Assembly (NCBI GenBank): GCA_934633695.1
Contig: CAKTYT010000019.1
Coordinates: 1-23,042, forward strand
Reading direction: 5' to 3'
Source: an uncultured Clostridia bacterium
GTDB lineage: Bacteria > Bacillota > Clostridia > Christensenellales > CAG-138
DNA: 23,042 nucleotides
Shown here: positions 15,758 through 23,042 of the stretch, in pieces
Layout: the number at the start of each line of letters is the position of its first letter
Position numbering within the stretch: the stretch's first letter is position 1
Position numbers and translations under genes: made by a program
Notes under the pieces: generated by a model
What the model was told of the DNA's origin: nothing
What the model saw: the letters and a program-made list of their open reading frames with translations, nothing else
The model's database searches: none

Positions 15758-16726
15758 ATGTCTTTTTCGACGGATGTAAAACAGGAGATTATGTCTCAAC
15801 GAATAAAGCGTGAGAGTGATGCTGTTGCTATGCTGACAGCATTTGCCACTTCAATCGGTACACTTAGATTTGTTTCGAAAACAAAGTCATGGGGAATCCA
15901 CTTTGTGAGTGAAAATGAGTCGACGGTGCTCTACATTGCAAAGCTCGCTTCGCAATATTTCAACCTTGAATTTGACCTTTCCGTTGTTGAGCATGAAAGA
16001 CTTAATGCAGTGTATAAGGAACTCCTTCTGTATGGAGACGGGATGGATGATTTTCTTTTGACGACTGGAGTAATGTACGAGGACGAACATGGAGAAAGAA
16101 ACCTCGGTCCTGTTATTCCTGCAAAAAATATTGAAACGGAGACACAAAAACGTGCATTTATAAGGGGGGCCTTTCTTTCCTGCGGAACAGCGGTTGAGCC
16201 GAACAAAGCGTATCACGTTGAGTTTGTTCTTAAAAACTCCGTGGTTGCAGATTGCCTTGATGAGCTGATCAGGTATTTTGGCTTTATGCCACGTCGAACA
16301 AAACGCAAGCAGAATGAGATTATCTACATTAAAGAAGGGGAACAGCTCGAAAATTTTCTCGCACTCGTTGGTGCTTCGTCGGCAATGATGCACCTTGCAA
16401 ACATCAGAATTGAAAAACAGGCATTGAACGAAGCAAATAGGAGCGTAAACTGCATAACTGCAAACCTTGAACGTGCCTCAAAGAGTGCATTAAAGCAGGC
16501 CGAGGATATTCGTCTGCTTATTTCGGAAATAGGTTTTGATGCTCTGCCCGAACAGCTGAAGTCCGTAGCCGAGGCAAGAATAAATAATTACGTAATGGCT
16601 CTTTCTGATCTTGCCGATGAGCTTGGTATGGGTAAATCCGCAGTGAATTACCGATTAAAAAAGCTCAGGGAAATGGCGGATGACGTCAGGAACGGAACTT
16701 TGAAAGGAAAAAATAACAGAGGATAA
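15758..16726 (+). CDS. whiA: WhiA-type DNA-binding regulator
   Basis: WhiA is a conserved Gram-positive DNA-binding protein: a sporulation regulator in Streptomyces and a cell-division and chromosome-segregation factor in Bacillus. The 322-residue protein has the typical N-terminal segment (FSTDVKQEIM), a LAGLIDADG-homing-endonuclease-like domain (about 80-225, with RAFIRGAFLSCGTA) and a C-terminal helix-turn-helix (about 280-310, ALSDLADELGMGKSAVNYRL). The LAGLIDADG catalytic acids are not preserved (SCGT in their place), as expected for a regulator. Its ATG immediately follows the rapZ stop, with GGAGAG inside the end of rapZ. Confidence 0.95.
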   Translation: MSFSTDVKQEIMSQRIKRESDAVAMLTAFATSIGTLRFVSKTKSWGIHFVSENESTVLYIAKLASQYFNLEFDLSVVEHERLNAVYKELLLYGDGMDDFLLTTGVMYEDEHGERNLGPVIPAKNIETETQKRAFIRGAFLSCGTAVEPNKAYHVEFVLKNSVVADCLDELIRYFGFMPRRTKRKQNEIIYIKEGEQLENFLALVGASSAMMHLANIRIEKQALNEANRSVNCITANLERASKSALKQAEDIRLLISEIGFDALPEQLKSVAEARINNYVMALSDLADELGMGKSAVNYRLKKLREMADDVRNGTLKGKNNRG

Positions 16727-16803
16727 AGCTCGAGATAGGGATTTACAATTCGGCGTTTTGAAACCCTGATTGTTCAGCAGCAATAAAAACCTCAAAAAAT
16801 GAA

Positions 16804-16844
16804 AGGGAGCTTTCGCTTATGCGAAAGTCATGGTAATAATTATG
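16804..16844 (+). promoter_or_regulatory. dnaE leader: Shine-Dalgarno, hairpin and five-codon mini-ORF
   Basis: AGGGAG (16804-16809) lies too far upstream of the likely dnaE ATG at 16842. Between them sits a perfect hairpin, CTTTCGC (16810-16816) with GCGAAAG (16821-16827), loop TTAT. The same stretch contains a mini-ORF with correct nine-base spacing: ATG 16819, codons for M-R-K-S-W, TAA at 16834-16836, ending five bases before ATG 16842. Either the hairpin brings the ribosome site close to the start, or dnaE is translated by re-initiation after the mini-ORF. Confidence 0.5.
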
Positions 16845-19800
16845 AGTCAAACGGGTTTTACTCATCTTCATGTTCATACGGAATACAGCCTGCTTGACGG
16901 TGCTGCAAGGATAAAAGACCTTGTTAAGCGTGCCAAGGAACTCGGAATGAAGGCACTCGCCATAACTGACCACGGAAATATGTATGGTGTAATCGAGTTT
17001 TATAAGGCTTGCACAAAAGCGGGAATAAAACCGATAATAGGTATGGAGGCATACGTTGCCCCGAAAACGATTTACGATAAAACGGGTATGCGTGAGAACG
17101 CACACCTTATTTTGCTGTGCAAAAACCAGACAGGTTATAAAAATCTTATTAAGCTGTCTTCAATTGCATATGTGGATGGATTTTATTATAAGCCGAGGAT
17201 AGATTATTCATTGCTTGAACAGTACAGCGAGGGTCTGGTCTGCCTTTCCGCATGCCTTGCAGGCGACATACCGCAGGCATTGCTTATGAACAGAAACGAC
17301 GAAGCAAGGAGAATCGCAAAAAACCTCAAGCGTATTTTCGGGGAAGATTTCTACATTGAGCTGCAAAATCACGGAATACAGGAACAACTCGTTGTTCTTC
17401 CGAAGCTGAATGCACTTGCAGAACAGCTCGAAATAAAGACCGTTGCGACAAACGATGTACACTATGTAAAAAAGACAGATGCTGAACTTCAGGATATTCT
17501 TTTGTGCATTCAGACAGGTCATTTTGTAGATGAAACGAACAGAATGCGTATGGAAACTCAGGAGTTTTATCTGAAAAGCGAAGACGAAATGCTGTCATGG
17601 CTGAAGGACTACAAGCAGGCGATCGACAATACCGCTGAGGTTGCGGACAAGTGTGATTTGAAGATCGAATTTGGAATTCGTCACTTGCCGGGTTTCACTG
17701 CTCCTGATGGAATGGATAATGAAACTTACATGAGACAACTCTGTCATGACGGTATGCTGAGAAGGTACGGACCTAATCCTCCGAAATCGCACTGGGACAG
17801 GCTTGAGTATGAGCTTGATATTGTTACAAGGATGGGTTTTGTTGATTACTATCTCATAGTATGGGATTTTATTCACTTTGCCAAGAGCCATGGCATTGAG
17901 GTAGGACCGGGAAGGGGCAGCGGTGCAGCGTCTATTGCGGCGTACTCCATGGGGATAACAGACATTGACCCAATAAAATATAACCTTCTGTTTGAACGTT
18001 TTTTGAACCCGGAAAGGGTAAGCATGCCAGATTTTGATGTTGATTTCTGCTATGAACGCCGTCAGGAGGTTATCGAGTATGTAAAAAAGAAGTACGGAAG
18101 CGACCACGTTGCTCAAATCGTCACCTTCGGTACGATGGCAGCGAGAGGTTCTGTGCGTGATGTAGGCAGGGTGCTGCGTGTGCCATATGCAGACGTTGAC
18201 AGAGTTGCGAAGCTCATTCCGCAGGTAAAGGATATGACCGTTTCCCTTGCTATAGAGACCGTTCCGGAGCTTAAGACGCTTAAGGCGACCGACCCAATTG
18301 TAAACAAACTACTCGACTTGGCGGTAAAGGTTGAGGGACTGCCGAGAAACACTTCGACACATGCCGCGGGGGTTGTGATTTCATCCCTGCCGACGATGGA
18401 TCTTGTCCCGCTCCAACGCAATGATGAGGCGATAACCACTCAGTTTACCTGGACGGAGCTGGAAGAACTCGGTATGCTCAAAATGGATTTCCTAGGTCTT
18501 CGTACGCTTACTGTCATAAGGGACTGCTGCAATTTTGTCAAACAACGTGGCGACACACCTCCGGATTTTTCAAGCTGTAACTACGATGACAAACGCGTGT
18601 ACGACCTTATTTGTTCGGGCGACACAATGGGCGTTTTTCAGCTTGAATCAGGGGGCATGACCCAATTTATGATGCAAATGAAGCCGGGAAATCTTGAAGA
18701 CATTATTGCAGGCATTGCACTCTTCAGACCCGGTCCAATGGATCAGATACCAAGATACCTTGAAGGAAAACAGAACCCTTCCGCTGTACACTACGAAACA
18801 CCGTTGCTTAAGCCTATTCTTGATACGACTTACGGCTGTATGGTCTATCAGGAACAAGTTATGCAGATTGTTCGTGACCTTGCCGGCTACTCACTCGGCA
18901 GGAGCGATCTCGTACGTCGTGCAATGAGTAAGAAAAAACAGGATGTCATGGCGAAAGAACGTGTTAATTTTATTGACGGTATCGTTGAAGATAATGTCGT
19001 AAAAGTTGACGGTGCACTGCGTCGCGGCGTTACAAAGCAAGCTGCGGAGGAAATTTTTGATGAGATGATGGACTTTGCATCCTATGCATTCAATAAGGCC
19101 CATGCGGCGTGTTACGCAGTCGTCGCATACAGAACGGCTCTTTTAAAATGCCTCTATCCTGTTGAGTTCTTCACTGCATTGATAAACAGCTACCTCACTG
19201 CCGCCGAAAAAATTTCGGGTTACATTTATCATGTGCGAAAACGCGGAATAAGAATTCTTCCACCAGACATAAATAAGAGCAATGCAAGGTTTTCCGTTGA
19301 AAACGGAGCGATAAGGTTCGGCCTTGCTGCAATACGAAACGTAGGCGAAGGGGCTATCGACGAAGTCCTTGCCGAAAGACAGGGTGGAGGAGAGTTTACT
19401 GATTTTCAGAATTTTGTCAGACGGGCAGACGGCATAAACAAACGTTTGCTTGAGGGTCTTATAAAATCAGGCTGTTTTGATTCTATGAATGTGTCGAGGC
19501 TTTACCTTATGACGCGTTTTGAACGAGATCTTGCCGCAGCAAACACTGAGAGAAAACGCATTGAGACTGGACAGTTGTCATTTTTCGATATGGGTGACGA
19601 TGCCATTGAAGTCGATTTTTCATACGATACCGTTGATAAACGAAAGGAATATCCACTTGAAGAAAAGCTGAATATGGAGCGTGAAACCATGGGCGTCTAT
19701 GTCAGCGGGCATCCGCTCATGGAGTTTGAAACGGAGCTCTCAGCGTTGGGAACAAATTGTGCCGAGCTTTCCGAAGCAGACGGAAGGTTGATTCGCGACG

Positions 19801-20303
19801 GTGATATGGTCAGGGTCGGAGGCATTCTAAATACAATGAAAAGCAGGGCAATAAAATCGGGAGGAATAATGACGTCAGGCATAATTGAAGATTTGACAGG
19901 TTCAATCGAAGTCATTGCGTTTCCAACAGTCTATCAGAAATACATGCCCCTTTTGGCTAATGACCAAAAAGTCATTGTCAGAGGACGACTTTCAATGAGG
20001 GATGACCGAAACAACAGCATTATTGTAGACGAGGCAGTTCCACTCCTAAAGGGGGAAAAACAGGTGCTTGCACTGCGTTTTTATGGTGAAACGCTACGCA
20101 TTTGGGAGCGTGTTGCAGAACTGTTGAAAAAATATCCGGGGAGCACTGAGGTTATTATTGCCAATGCAGAAACGGGCAAGAAACACCTTGCTCCGAGGGA
20201 TATGTGGGTCGATACGAGAAGCGAGCTTATCAATGAGCTCAATGCTTTGCTTGGTGAAGCAAATGTTGTTGTCGTACGAAAAAAAGCTCAACAAGATTTT
20301 TGA
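16842..20303 (+). CDS. dnaE: DNA polymerase III alpha subunit (DnaE type)
   Basis: This is a replicative C-family DNA polymerase. The 1153-residue protein (counted from ATG 16842) has an N-terminal PHP domain (HLHVHTEYSLLDG, DHGNMYGVIEF), then the palm with GPGRGSGAASIAAYSMGI and the catalytic acidic motif MPDFDVDF, where Asp397 and Asp399 are metal ligands. FLGLRTLTV, further fingers and beta-binding regions follow, and an OB-fold lies near residues 995-1060 (VRVGGILNTMKSRAIKSGG). It is full length with no frameshift. Many Firmicutes use PolC as main polymerase and DnaE as partner; this window does not show whether polC is present. ATG 16842 gives the conserved N-terminus; ATG 16830 in the same frame would add four residues. 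pfkA starts 22 bases downstream. Confidence 0.97.
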   Translation: MSQTGFTHLHVHTEYSLLDGAARIKDLVKRAKELGMKALAITDHGNMYGVIEFYKACTKAGIKPIIGMEAYVAPKTIYDKTGMRENAHLILLCKNQTGYKNLIKLSSIAYVDGFYYKPRIDYSLLEQYSEGLVCLSACLAGDIPQALLMNRNDEARRIAKNLKRIFGEDFYIELQNHGIQEQLVVLPKLNALAEQLEIKTVATNDVHYVKKTDAELQDILLCIQTGHFVDETNRMRMETQEFYLKSEDEMLSWLKDYKQAIDNTAEVADKCDLKIEFGIRHLPGFTAPDGMDNETYMRQLCHDGMLRRYGPNPPKSHWDRLEYELDIVTRMGFVDYYLIVWDFIHFAKSHGIEVGPGRGSGAASIAAYSMGITDIDPIKYNLLFERFLNPERVSMPDFDVDFCYERRQEVIEYVKKKYGSDHVAQIVTFGTMAARGSVRDVGRVLRVPYADVDRVAKLIPQVKDMTVSLAIETVPELKTLKATDPIVNKLLDLAVKVEGLPRNTSTHAAGVVISSLPTMDLVPLQRNDEAITTQFTWTELEELGMLKMDFLGLRTLTVIRDCCNFVKQRGDTPPDFSSCNYDDKRVYDLICSGDTMGVFQLESGGMTQFMMQMKPGNLEDIIAGIALFRPGPMDQIPRYLEGKQNPSAVHYETPLLKPILDTTYGCMVYQEQVMQIVRDLAGYSLGRSDLVRRAMSKKKQDVMAKERVNFIDGIVEDNVVKVDGALRRGVTKQAAEEIFDEMMDFASYAFNKAHAACYAVVAYRTALLKCLYPVEFFTALINSYLTAAEKISGYIYHVRKRGIRILPPDINKSNARFSVENGAIRFGLAAIRNVGEGAIDEVLAERQGGGEFTDFQNFVRRADGINKRLLEGLIKSGCFDSMNVSRLYLMTRFERDLAAANTERKRIETGQLSFFDMGDDAIEVDFSYDTVDKRKEYPLEEKLNMERETMGVYVSGHPLMEFETELSALGTNCAELSEADGRLIRDGDMVRVGGILNTMKSRAIKSGGIMTSGIIEDLTGSIEVIAFPTVYQKYMPLLANDQKVIVRGRLSMRDDRNNSIIVDEAVPLLKGEKQVLALRFYGETLRIWERVAELLKKYPGSTEVIIANAETGKKHLAPRDMWVDTRSELINELNALLGEANVVVVRKKAQQDF

Positions 20304-20325
20304 AGAATAAGGATGGATAGTTCAT

Positions 20326-21288
20326 ATGAAGAGGATCGGTGTTTTGACTAGCGGCGGAGATACGCCGGGAATGAATGCCTGCATACGGTCGGTATTCAAA
20401 ACCGGGACCGACATGGATATGAAAGTCATGGGGATTTACCATGGTTACAAGGGTTTGATCGAGGGGAGGGTGGATTATCTTACCCATAAGGATGTTGAAA
20501 ATAAGATGCACAAGGGCGGTACGGTTCTTCGCACGGCAAGAAGTGCCGAATTTGCAACGGAAGCAGGAGTGCAGAAAGCAATAAAAGTACTCAAGGCGTA
20601 CGATATCGAAGGCTTAATCGTTATTGGGGGTGACGGAAGCTTCCGCGGAGCGAGGGATCTCGAAAAACAGGGGTTTCCGGTCGTTGGCATACCGGGGACG
20701 ATTGATAATGACATGGGTTACACAGATTTTACGATCGGATTTGATACTGCTGTAAACAATGTCATGAATGAAATCTACAAGATTCGAGATACCATGCGTG
20801 CTCACGACAGGGTAGGCGTTATCGAAGTTATGGGACGGCATTGCGGAGATATTGCCCTTTGGGCAGGAATAAGCGGTGCTGCGGACCTCATTCTTGTACC
20901 GGAGCGGCCGATGCCGTGGGATGAAGCGGCAGGTATTCTTGCTGCAAACAAGGTTCGAGGCAAGCTCACAAGTATTGTCATGATTGCTGAGGGGGCAGGT
21001 TCAGCTGAGGATTTTTGCAATTTTGTTCGTGAACATACGGATGTTGAAATCAAGGCAACAGTACTCGGCTACATCCAACGAGGCGGAAATCCTTCTGCAT
21101 TTGACAGGATTCTTGCGGCAAGGCTCGGTCAGCGAGCGGTCGAGCTCCTAAATGAAGGAAAGGGCGGTCGAGCTGTCGGCATAAGGCACAATAAGATCGT
21201 AAGTGTTACACTTGAGGAAGCGGTGACAATGAAGGATACGTTTGACGACAAGCTCTACGACTTGAACAGCATTATGGCGAAGTTCTGA
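20326..21288 (+). CDS. pfkA: ATP-dependent 6-phosphofructokinase
   Basis: PfkA phosphorylates fructose 6-phosphate to fructose 1,6-bisphosphate, the committed step of glycolysis. The 320-residue length is typical of bacterial ATP-PFK. Visible motifs are the nucleotide loop VLTSGGDTPGMN (6-17), GGDGSFRGA (101-109), PGTIDND with catalytic Asp127, and MGRHCGD. Gly104 in GGDGS and Gly124 in PGTIDND predict use of ATP; pyrophosphate-dependent enzymes usually carry Asp and Lys there. GGATGG lies about eight bases before the ATG. It follows dnaE and precedes rlmD, with only 12 bases from its stop to the rlmD start. Confidence 0.97.
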   Translation: MKRIGVLTSGGDTPGMNACIRSVFKTGTDMDMKVMGIYHGYKGLIEGRVDYLTHKDVENKMHKGGTVLRTARSAEFATEAGVQKAIKVLKAYDIEGLIVIGGDGSFRGARDLEKQGFPVVGIPGTIDNDMGYTDFTIGFDTAVNNVMNEIYKIRDTMRAHDRVGVIEVMGRHCGDIALWAGISGAADLILVPERPMPWDEAAGILAANKVRGKLTSIVMIAEGAGSAEDFCNFVREHTDVEIKATVLGYIQRGGNPSAFDRILAARLGQRAVELLNEGKGGRAVGIRHNKIVSVTLEEAVTMKDTFDDKLYDLNSIMAKF

Positions 21289-21300
21289 TTGGAGAAAGTT

Positions 21301-22947
21301 ATGGAAAGTACTCTGCTTAATGCAGGCGATATTGTAAAGATGAGCATTACTTCGCTCTCCAACGAAGGGAAGGGACTTGGCAGGTATGCCGGTATGGCAG
21401 TCTTTGTTCGAAATGCCCTGCCGGGCGAAGAGGTTGCTGCAAAAATCACGAAGCTCATGAAAACATATGCCGAGGCAGAGCTCGTTGAGATCATTGTTGC
21501 ATCAGAGCATAGAGTTAAATCTCCCTGCAAGGCATTCGGAAAGTGCGGAGCATGCAGTCTTATGCATCTCAATTATGACAGTCAGCTCGAATGGAAACGA
21601 AAATTTGTTTCGGATGCCATCGAACGTATCGGAGGGTTGAAAGACATAAAAGTAGATCCTGTCATTGGCATGTCAAACGGATTTCACTACAGAAATAAAT
21701 CTGCTTTTCCATTCGGTATGAAAGATGGCAGAGTCGTTTTCGGCTGTTTTGAAGAGAAAAGTCACCGACTCATTCCCCTTAATGATTGCCTGATTCAGAA
21801 TGATGTTTCAATTTCCGCAATGAGAATTTTATGCAAATGGGCGAATGATTTCGGCATTGAGGCATATGACGAAGAAACGGGCAGGGGACTTATTCGCCAT
21901 GGGGTAATAAGAACGACGACAGGCGGTACGATTGTTGCTCTCGTAACGGGAAAAGACTGTCTTACTTATAAAAGTGAACTCATTAAACGGCTTAAAGAGG
22001 GCATTCCTACGCTCGAATCTGTTGTCAACAACATTAACCCGGGCAGGACAAGCCTTATAATGGGCAGAAGAAATGACGTTCTCTTCGGCAATGGAATAAT
22101 ACGTGATACTCTCGGAGAACTGGTATTTGATGTCAATATAGAGAGCTTTCTTCAGGTAAATCCTGCTCAGACTTTAAGGCTTTATAATATTGCCCTTGAC
22201 GGGCTCAATCTCAGCAAAGCAGATAGACTTATCGACCTCTACTGTGGAATCGGAACAATTTCATTGACAGCGGCACAGCGTGTCGCAGGTGTAATCGGCA
22301 TTGAAACAGTTCCTTCCGCCGTAAGCAATGCGAAACACAATGCAGTTTTGAATGGCATCGATAATGCGGAGTTCTTGTGCGGCGATGTCGAAGCGGTGCT
22401 CCCCAAATTGCTTGGCAAAGGCGGGAAAAAGGGCTTTCATGCTACTGCATTGATCCTCGATCCGCCGAGAAAAGGAGTTCATAAGACTGCCCTCAATGCC
22501 ATAGCCTCATCAGGAATAAAAAAACTTGCCTATGTCTCATGTAATCCTTCGACACTTGCAAGGGATCTTAAAGAGCTCGTTGCCGCAGGCTATCGTATCG
22601 ATTCCGTTACACCTGTGGATATGTTTCCTATGACGCATCATGTCGAGACGGTGGTCCTCTTGTCACGGGAAACAAATCCACTGACGGTTGAGGTCAGAAT
22701 GGAAGTGGAAACCGGCGAGGTCAAGGAGCATCCGACCTATAAACGCATTCAGGAGTATGTGCAGGAAAAGTACGGCTTCAAAGTCCATACGGCATATATT
22801 GCCGAGGTAAAACGTATGGTCGGACTAGATATGCACAAAGCACCGAACGCAGTGGAGCAGAGAAAACATGAGTATCATCCCTGCCCGCCTGAAAAGGTTG
22901 AGGCAATCAAAGATGCGCTGCGGCACTTTGGCTTAGTCTCAGAGTGA
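21301..22947 (+). CDS. rlmD: 23S rRNA (uracil-5-)-methyltransferase, RlmD/RumA type, with C-terminal extension
   Basis: This SAM-dependent enzyme converts a uridine in RNA to 5-methyluridine; in E. coli RlmD modifies U1939 of 23S rRNA. The 548-residue protein has an N-terminal TRAM domain (about 8-65), four cysteines for a [4Fe-4S] cluster (Cys76, Cys82, Cys85, Cys163), the SAM motif IDLYCGIGTISL, ILDPPRKG (385-392), nucleophile Cys414 in YVSCNPSTLARD and base Glu449 in HHVETVVLL. The family normally ends near residue 456; here another 92 residues follow (YVQEKYGFKVHTAYIAEVKR ... CPPEKVEAIKDALRHF). I start it at ATG 21301, five bases after GGAGAA; an in-frame TTG at 21289 lies in front of that site. 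Homologues of the TrmA/RlmC type on other uridines are an alternative assignment. Confidence 0.93.
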   Translation: MESTLLNAGDIVKMSITSLSNEGKGLGRYAGMAVFVRNALPGEEVAAKITKLMKTYAEAELVEIIVASEHRVKSPCKAFGKCGACSLMHLNYDSQLEWKRKFVSDAIERIGGLKDIKVDPVIGMSNGFHYRNKSAFPFGMKDGRVVFGCFEEKSHRLIPLNDCLIQNDVSISAMRILCKWANDFGIEAYDEETGRGLIRHGVIRTTTGGTIVALVTGKDCLTYKSELIKRLKEGIPTLESVVNNINPGRTSLIMGRRNDVLFGNGIIRDTLGELVFDVNIESFLQVNPAQTLRLYNIALDGLNLSKADRLIDLYCGIGTISLTAAQRVAGVIGIETVPSAVSNAKHNAVLNGIDNAEFLCGDVEAVLPKLLGKGGKKGFHATALILDPPRKGVHKTALNAIASSGIKKLAYVSCNPSTLARDLKELVAAGYRIDSVTPVDMFPMTHHVETVVLLSRETNPLTVEVRMEVETGEVKEHPTYKRIQEYVQEKYGFKVHTAYIAEVKRMVGLDMHKAPNAVEQRKHEYHPCPPEKVEAIKDALRHFGLVSE

Positions 22948-22959
22948 GTTTACGGCTAA

Positions 22960-23011
22960 AAAGGTGCTGTTGCAAAATCAAGTCATATTTGCAGCAGCAC
23001 CTTTCTTTTTT
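22960..23011 (+). terminator. Strong intrinsic terminator after rlmD
   Basis: Seventeen-base arms (22960-22976 and 22988-23004) pair fully with a single G-U wobble around an 11-base loop, and run into TTTCTTTTTT. It closes the murB-to-rlmD cluster. Confidence 0.92.
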
Positions 23012-23025
23012 AAGGAGGGCAATCC

Positions 23026-23042
23026 GTGGAGTGCCGAACATT
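23026..23042 (+). CDS. Possible start of a further gene, cut by the right edge
   Basis: AAGGAGG (23012-23018) is followed after seven bases by GTG 23026, opening a frame that reads M-E-C-R-T to the edge. The ribosome binding site is strong and sits just after the terminator, but only five codons are visible, so neither product nor reality of the gene can be judged. Confidence 0.35.

Noticed and set aside
15830..16420. LAGLIDADG homing endonuclease within whiA
   Set aside because: The domain is a normal part of WhiA; the catalytic acidic motif is not kept and no intron or insertion boundary is visible.
16727..16803. A terminator between whiA and dnaE (AGGG-ATTT with AAA-CCCT)
   Set aside because: The stem is short with a bulge and a long loop, and no T-run follows, so it is not convincing.

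Overview
The window is ordinary bacterial chromosome. It is about 23 kb, gene-dense and of moderate GC, with AGGAGG-type ribosome binding sites and good sigma-A promoters. An Rnf complex in the order C-D-G-E-A-B, a murB-rapZ-whiA-dnaE-pfkA run, an RlmD with a clostridial-type C-terminal extension and secreted proteins with Listeria-Bacteroides repeats together point to an anaerobic gut-type Clostridia member, most likely Oscillospirales/Ruminococcaceae. This placement rests on gene content and order, not on a database search.

Layout. (1) 1-2446, minus strand: a secreted multidomain cysteine amidase/peptidase-like protein is followed, with an ATGA overlap, by a lipoprotein that runs off the left edge. 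(2) 2447-2736: a divergent promoter region with a clear promoter for each side and a 12-bp palindrome between them. (3) 2737-7735, plus: the complete rnfCDGEAB operon for a ferredoxin:NAD+ oxidoreductase coupled to ion transport, ending at a strong hairpin (7778-7812) that probably also serves the convergent htrA. (4) 7910-9073, minus: a membrane-anchored HtrA/DegP-type protease. (5) 9074-9468: a divergent intergenic region with a strong promoter for a two-component system. (6) 9469-13814, plus: an OmpR/PhoB-type regulator, its HAMP-PAS histidine kinase, a PflX-type radical SAM protein overlapping the kinase gene, and a short membrane-anchored solute-binding-like protein, then a terminator. 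(7) 13902-22944, plus: murB, rapZ, whiA, dnaE, pfkA and rlmD, tightly packed, closed by a 17-bp-stem terminator. A further gene appears to start at the right edge.

How the genes work together. Rnf links the reduced-ferredoxin pool to NADH and an ion gradient. The two-component system, divergent from htrA, resembles an envelope-stress or cell-wall sensing unit and may control the protease. The right half is core growth machinery: peptidoglycan precursor synthesis (MurB), its RapZ and WhiA companions, replication (DnaE), glycolysis (PfkA) and rRNA modification (RlmD).

I did not find a defence island, CRISPR array, transposon, prophage, tRNA or rRNA. The least explained items are a mini-ORF/hairpin between the Shine-Dalgarno sequence and the dnaE start, the RlmD C-terminal extension, the PflX and orphan solute-binding genes attached to the two-component operon, the amidase-lipoprotein pair, and the palindrome upstream of rnf. 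None of them amounts to a demonstrated new system.
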